From an uncultured Bacilli bacterium (GTDB lineage Bacteria > Bacillota_I > Bacilli_A > RFN20 > CAG-826), in NCBI GenBank assembly GCA_934168325.1, contig CAKPNG010000054.1, forward strand, positions 1 to 7,430: a stretch of DNA of 7,430 nucleotides, given 5' to 3'. Shown one piece after another: positions 5,065 to 7,430 of the stretch. Within the stretch, counting starts at the first letter, position 1, and each line of letters opens with the position of its first letter. Position numbers and translations under genes: made by a program. A model generated the notes under the pieces. It made no database searches. It saw only the letters and a program-made list of their open reading frames with translations, and was not told the DNA's origin.

Positions 5065-5967
5065 ATGCCATTACATATTTTAAAAGGTGATTTAGTTTCA
5101 ACAAAAGTAGATGCAATAGTAAATGCTGCAAATGTAAATTTAAAGATGGTTGAGGGTGTTTCTAGAGCCATATTCCATAATGCTGGTGATAAAGAAATGA
5201 CTCTTGCTTGTAAAAATATTGGTCATTGTAATGTTGGAGATGCTGTAACAACACCAAGTTTTAATATAAACAATACTAAAATGATTATTCATGCTGTTGC
5301 TCCTATTTATATAAATGGAAAACATCGTGAACCTTTTTTACTTAAACAAGTTTATAAAAAATGCTTACAAATAGCGTTAGATAATAATTTTGGGTCTATT
5401 GCTTTTCCATTACTTGGAGGAGAATTTAATTGGCCTTTAACTGAGTGCTACGAAATTGCAGTTAAAACAATTTGTGAATTCTTAAAAGAAAATGATTTAA
5501 ATTTAGATGTCTATATAGTAATGTATAAAAATTTTCCTACAACAATTACTGATGAACTTCATGATGCTTTAACTTTATTTATCACTTCTAATTTTAACTT
5601 AAAAGATAGTTCTAAAGTTGAAAATGAATCCAATTTTTATGAAGTATTTAATGAATATTTTAAAAAATCACAAATTAGTGTCAAAGAACTTGCTTATAAT
5701 TCTAATTTAAAAGAAAGTGTTATAGAAAAGATTTTAGAAGATGAAACCTATAAACCAAGTAAAATTTCTGTTTTATCTTTAATTATCGGAATGAAATTAA
5801 ATGAGTCTGAAGGCAAAAAATTACTTGCTTCAAATGGATATTTCATAAACAAAGCAAATATTTTCGATTTAATAGTTTTATTCTTTATTGAAAGAAAAGA
5901 ATATGATATTTATAAAATTAATAACGTTTTATTTTCATATGATTTTAATTATATAAGTGATAATTAA
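5065..5967 (+). CDS. Macro domain protein with C-terminal helical (HTH-like) domain
   Basis: The 300-aa product joins two parts. Residues 1-~160 form a macro domain, which binds or hydrolyses ADP-ribose-type ligands: GDLVSTKVDAIVNAAN (8-23) keeps D9 and N23, and strands at IIHAVAPIY (74-82) and IAFPLL (112-117) fit the fold. Both ligand loops are altered: the usual GGGV after the NAAN strand is VEGV (29-32), and the usual S/TGxYGYP is GGEFNWP (118-124). Residues ~189-300 match a C-terminal domain I know from Firmicutes macro proteins, with a helix-turn-helix-like segment (SVKELAYNSNLKESVIEKIL, 205-224), the hallmark YKPSK (229-233) and a closing YDIYKINNVLFSYD. Its role is unknown; the shape suggests nucleic-acid or protein binding. 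Catalytic activity is uncertain given the loops. Single gene, divergent from degV. Confidence 0.85.
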   Translation: MPLHILKGDLVSTKVDAIVNAANVNLKMVEGVSRAIFHNAGDKEMTLACKNIGHCNVGDAVTTPSFNINNTKMIIHAVAPIYINGKHREPFLLKQVYKKCLQIALDNNFGSIAFPLLGGEFNWPLTECYEIAVKTICEFLKENDLNLDVYIVMYKNFPTTITDELHDALTLFITSNFNLKDSSKVENESNFYEVFNEYFKKSQISVKELAYNSNLKESVIEKILEDETYKPSKISVLSLIIGMKLNESEGKKLLASNGYFINKANIFDLIVLFFIERKEYDIYKINNVLFSYDFNYISDN

Positions 5968-5971
5968 ATAG

Positions 5972-5988
5972 CGAATTTTTTTAATTCG
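5972..5988. repeat. Small hairpin after the macro-domain gene
   Basis: CGAATT (5972-5977) and AATTCG (5983-5988) form a 6-bp stem with a T5 loop, 5 nt after the stop codon. No T-tract follows on plus (an A-run does), so it is not a standard terminator. It may protect the 3' end or be chance. A further GAATTTTT recurs at 6002-6009. Confidence 0.3.
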
Positions 5989-6030
5989 GTAAAAAAATAT
6001 TGAATTTTTATGTTCATTTATTTTTAATTG

Positions 6031-6042
6031 TGATATTATTAT
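6031..6042 (+). promoter_or_regulatory. -10 region of the alcohol dehydrogenase gene
   Basis: TGATATTATTAT holds TATTAT at 6034-6039 (with an extended TG at 6031-6032) and again at 6037-6042. A start near 6046 would give a leader of about 29 nt containing the ribosome site. No strong -35 is seen. Confidence 0.45.
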
Positions 6043-6058
6043 GTCGCGTAAGATTTTT

Positions 6059-6064
6059 AGGAGG
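6059..6064 (+). promoter_or_regulatory. Ribosome binding site of the alcohol dehydrogenase gene
   Basis: AGGAGG lies 10 nt before the ATG at 6075. It sets the start at MSRFTLPRDIYYG, as in the family, and rejects the longer frame from the TTG at 6000. Confidence 0.85.
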
Positions 6065-6074
6065 AAAACGCATA

Positions 6075-7259
6075 ATGTCAAGATTTACATTACCAAGAGA
6101 TATCTACTATGGCGAAGGAAGCTTAGCAGAACTCAAAAATTTACAAGGAAAAAAAGCAATTGTTGTCACTGGCGGACATTCAATGAAAGCATCTGGTTTC
6201 TTAGATAAAACAGTTAATTATCTTAAAGAAGCTGGAATGAAAGTCGAAGTCTTTGATGGTGTTGAACCAGATCCAAGTGTCGAAACAGTTATGAAAGGTG
6301 CAGAAGCAATGAGAAAATTTGAACCAGATTGGATCGTTGCTATTGGTGGAGGTTCACCAATTGATGCTGCAAAAGCTATGTGGGCTTTCTATGAACACCC
6401 AGAAACTACTTTTGAAGCTTTAATTACACCATTTAATTTCCCAAAATTAAGAAATAAAGCTCACTTTGTTGCTATTCCATCAACAAGTGGTACAGCTACT
6501 GAAGTTACTGCATTCTCAGTTATTACAGATTATCATAAAGGTATTAAATATCCTTTAGCAGACTTCGAAATTACCCCAGATGTCGCTATTGTCGATCCAG
6601 ATATCGTTAGAAGTTTACCTGCAAAACAAGTTGCTTATACAGGTATGGATGCTTTAACACATGCTATTGAAGCTTATGTTGGCACAATCGCTACTGATTT
6701 CACAGATCCTTTAGCAATCAAAGCAATTAAAATGGTTGTTAACTATCTCGAAGAAAGCTATGTTGATCCAAATGGAAAAGCAAGAGAAGAAATGCACTAT
6801 GCACAATGTTTAGCAGGTATGGCATTCTCTAATGCTTTATTAGGTATTGTCCACTCAATGGCTCATAAGACTGGCGCTGCATTCTCAACAGGACACGTCC
6901 CACATGGCTGTGCAAATGCTATGTATTTACCACACGTTATCGAATATAACGCAAATAATGAAAGAGCATTAGCTCGTTATGCTCAAATCGCTATGGAATT
7001 AGGCTTAGAAGGACATGATTCAAAAGAATTAACTCAATCTTTAATTAATTTAATTAGAAGAATGAACGTATTCCTTGGAATTCCACATGGATTAAAAGAA
7101 TTTGGTGTTAAAGAAGATGAATTCTTAGAAAAATTACCAGCTATTGCACATAACGCAGTTTTAGATGCATGTACTGGAACTAACCCAAATCCAATTGATG
7201 ACAAAGCAATGGAAGAATTATTCAAGTGCTGTTACTATGACACTCCTTGGAAATTCTAA
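6075..7259 (+). CDS. Iron-containing alcohol dehydrogenase (group III)
   Basis: The 394-aa cytosolic enzyme reduces an aldehyde to an alcohol (or the reverse) with NAD(P)H. The length is normal and the clostridial-type sequence is complete. The nucleotide-binding GGGSPIDAAK lies at 91-100, STSGTATEV at 136-144, and the metal ligands by family alignment are D192 and H196 (GMDALTHAIEAY), H260 (HSMAH) and H277 (PHGCANA). Between the last two is a 3-residue insertion also known from Firmicutes relatives. The strand-end position that is Asp in NAD-specific FucO is Gly here (VVTGGHS, 30-36), as in NADPH-dependent butanol dehydrogenases, so NADP(H) preference is inferred. Codons are clearly richer in C-ending forms (ATC, GTC, GAC) than in neighbouring genes, which suggests high expression. 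It stands alone, with its own ribosome site and terminator. The physiological alcohol is unknown. Confidence 0.93.
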   Translation: MSRFTLPRDIYYGEGSLAELKNLQGKKAIVVTGGHSMKASGFLDKTVNYLKEAGMKVEVFDGVEPDPSVETVMKGAEAMRKFEPDWIVAIGGGSPIDAAKAMWAFYEHPETTFEALITPFNFPKLRNKAHFVAIPSTSGTATEVTAFSVITDYHKGIKYPLADFEITPDVAIVDPDIVRSLPAKQVAYTGMDALTHAIEAYVGTIATDFTDPLAIKAIKMVVNYLEESYVDPNGKAREEMHYAQCLAGMAFSNALLGIVHSMAHKTGAAFSTGHVPHGCANAMYLPHVIEYNANNERALARYAQIAMELGLEGHDSKELTQSLINLIRRMNVFLGIPHGLKEFGVKEDEFLEKLPAIAHNAVLDACTGTNPNPIDDKAMEELFKCCYYDTPWKF

Positions 7260-7289
7260 TTAGTCTAAGTTTTATTTAAAATTTAATCT

Positions 7290-7320
7290 TAAAAGATACC
7301 TTAAATGGTATCTTTTATTT
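7290..7320 (+). terminator. Rho-independent terminator of the alcohol dehydrogenase gene
   Basis: AAAAGATACC (7291-7300) pairs perfectly with GGTATCTTTT (7307-7316) around a 6-nt loop, with T7290-A7317 adding an eleventh pair; the T-rich TTTTATTTT follows. The A-run on the left arm means it could also act on minus-strand transcripts. It is the only clear intrinsic terminator in the window. Confidence 0.85.
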
Positions 7321-7347
7321 TGTAAATGTTTTAATTAATTATATAAT
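7320..7347 (+). promoter_or_regulatory. Possible promoter running towards the window end
   Basis: TTGTAA (7320-7325, 4/6) and a perfect TATAAT (7342-7347) are separated by 16 nt, just after the terminator. No coding region follows within the remaining ~80 nt, so either a leader or an untranscribed AT-rich spacer is cut off by the window edge. Chance TATAAT in such AT-rich sequence is common. Confidence 0.35.
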
Positions 7348-7430
7348 AATTAAAAAACCTGTCTTTTTAAGATAAGCCTATTTTATTGTGCTAAAACGAT
7401 AATTTTTAATTAATTTAAGGTCTTTTTCGT

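Noticed and set aside
6028..6045. TTGTGA followed by the -10 of the alcohol dehydrogenase, like half of a Rex operator
   Set aside because: The expected second half TCACAA at 6040-6045 reads TATGTC, so only a half-site is present. Redox control is plausible for such genes but not supported here.
6000..6074. Longer alcohol dehydrogenase from the TTG at 6000 with a hydrophobic N-terminus resembling a signal peptide
   Set aside because: The family starts at MSRFTLPR, AGGAGG lies 10 nt before that ATG, and the extra segment covers promoter-like sequence; the enzyme is cytosolic.

Overview
The window looks like chromosomal sequence from a very AT-rich, low-GC Gram-positive bacterium, probably a Bacilli/Tenericutes-like gut lineage. 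The evidence is strong AT bias in codons and spacers, Firmicutes-type families (YolD-like, DegV/FakB, macro domain plus the Firmicutes C-terminal domain, clostridial-type iron ADH), AGGAGG/GAGGTGA ribosome sites, and a short 5S rRNA of about 110 nt. Every Trp codon I checked is TGG, and all eight genes stop with TAA or TAG. There is therefore no sign of the Mycoplasma UGA=Trp code, but UGA is also not used as a stop here. The species cannot be named from this window.

Layout. 1-352: 3' end of a 23S rRNA, with A-loop, peptidyl-transferase bases and sarcin-ricin loop. 353-461: spacer. 462-571: 5S rRNA. 627-2007 (+): folD followed, with an 11-nt overlap, by a gene of a little-characterised family that resembles flavin-dependent thymidylate synthase (ThyX). 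1997-3105 (-): a two-gene operon of a YolD-like protein and a six-helix HdeD/DUF308-like membrane protein with a charged tail, meeting the folD operon tail to tail. 3191-3994 (+): a Cof-type HAD protein whose nucleophile Asp is a Glu. 4025-4891 (-): a DegV/FakB fatty-acid-binding protein. 5065-5967 (+): a macro domain with altered ADP-ribose loops fused to a C-terminal helical domain. 6075-7259 (+): an iron-dependent alcohol dehydrogenase followed by a clear terminator. 7318-7430: a possible promoter and untranslated sequence running off the window.

How the genes relate. FolD interconverts methylene- and methenyl-tetrahydrofolate, and methylene-tetrahydrofolate is the ThyX substrate, so the folD/ThyX-like pair may be a folate-thymidylate module; this is an inference. 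DegV/FakB suggests use of exogenous fatty acids. The ADH, with its C-richer codons and good ribosome site, looks like a highly expressed fermentation enzyme. The remaining neighbours look like ordinary housekeeping gene order, not a mobile island: I see no integrase, transposase, CRISPR array or tRNA.

Most worth a second look: the folD/ThyX-like operon; three first-in-operon genes with a -10 box 6-10 nt before the ATG and no Shine-Dalgarno, which suggests leaderless mRNAs; the substituted catalytic motifs in FolD, the HAD protein and the macro protein; and the dyad-rich divergent spacers at 3106-3190 and 4892-5064.
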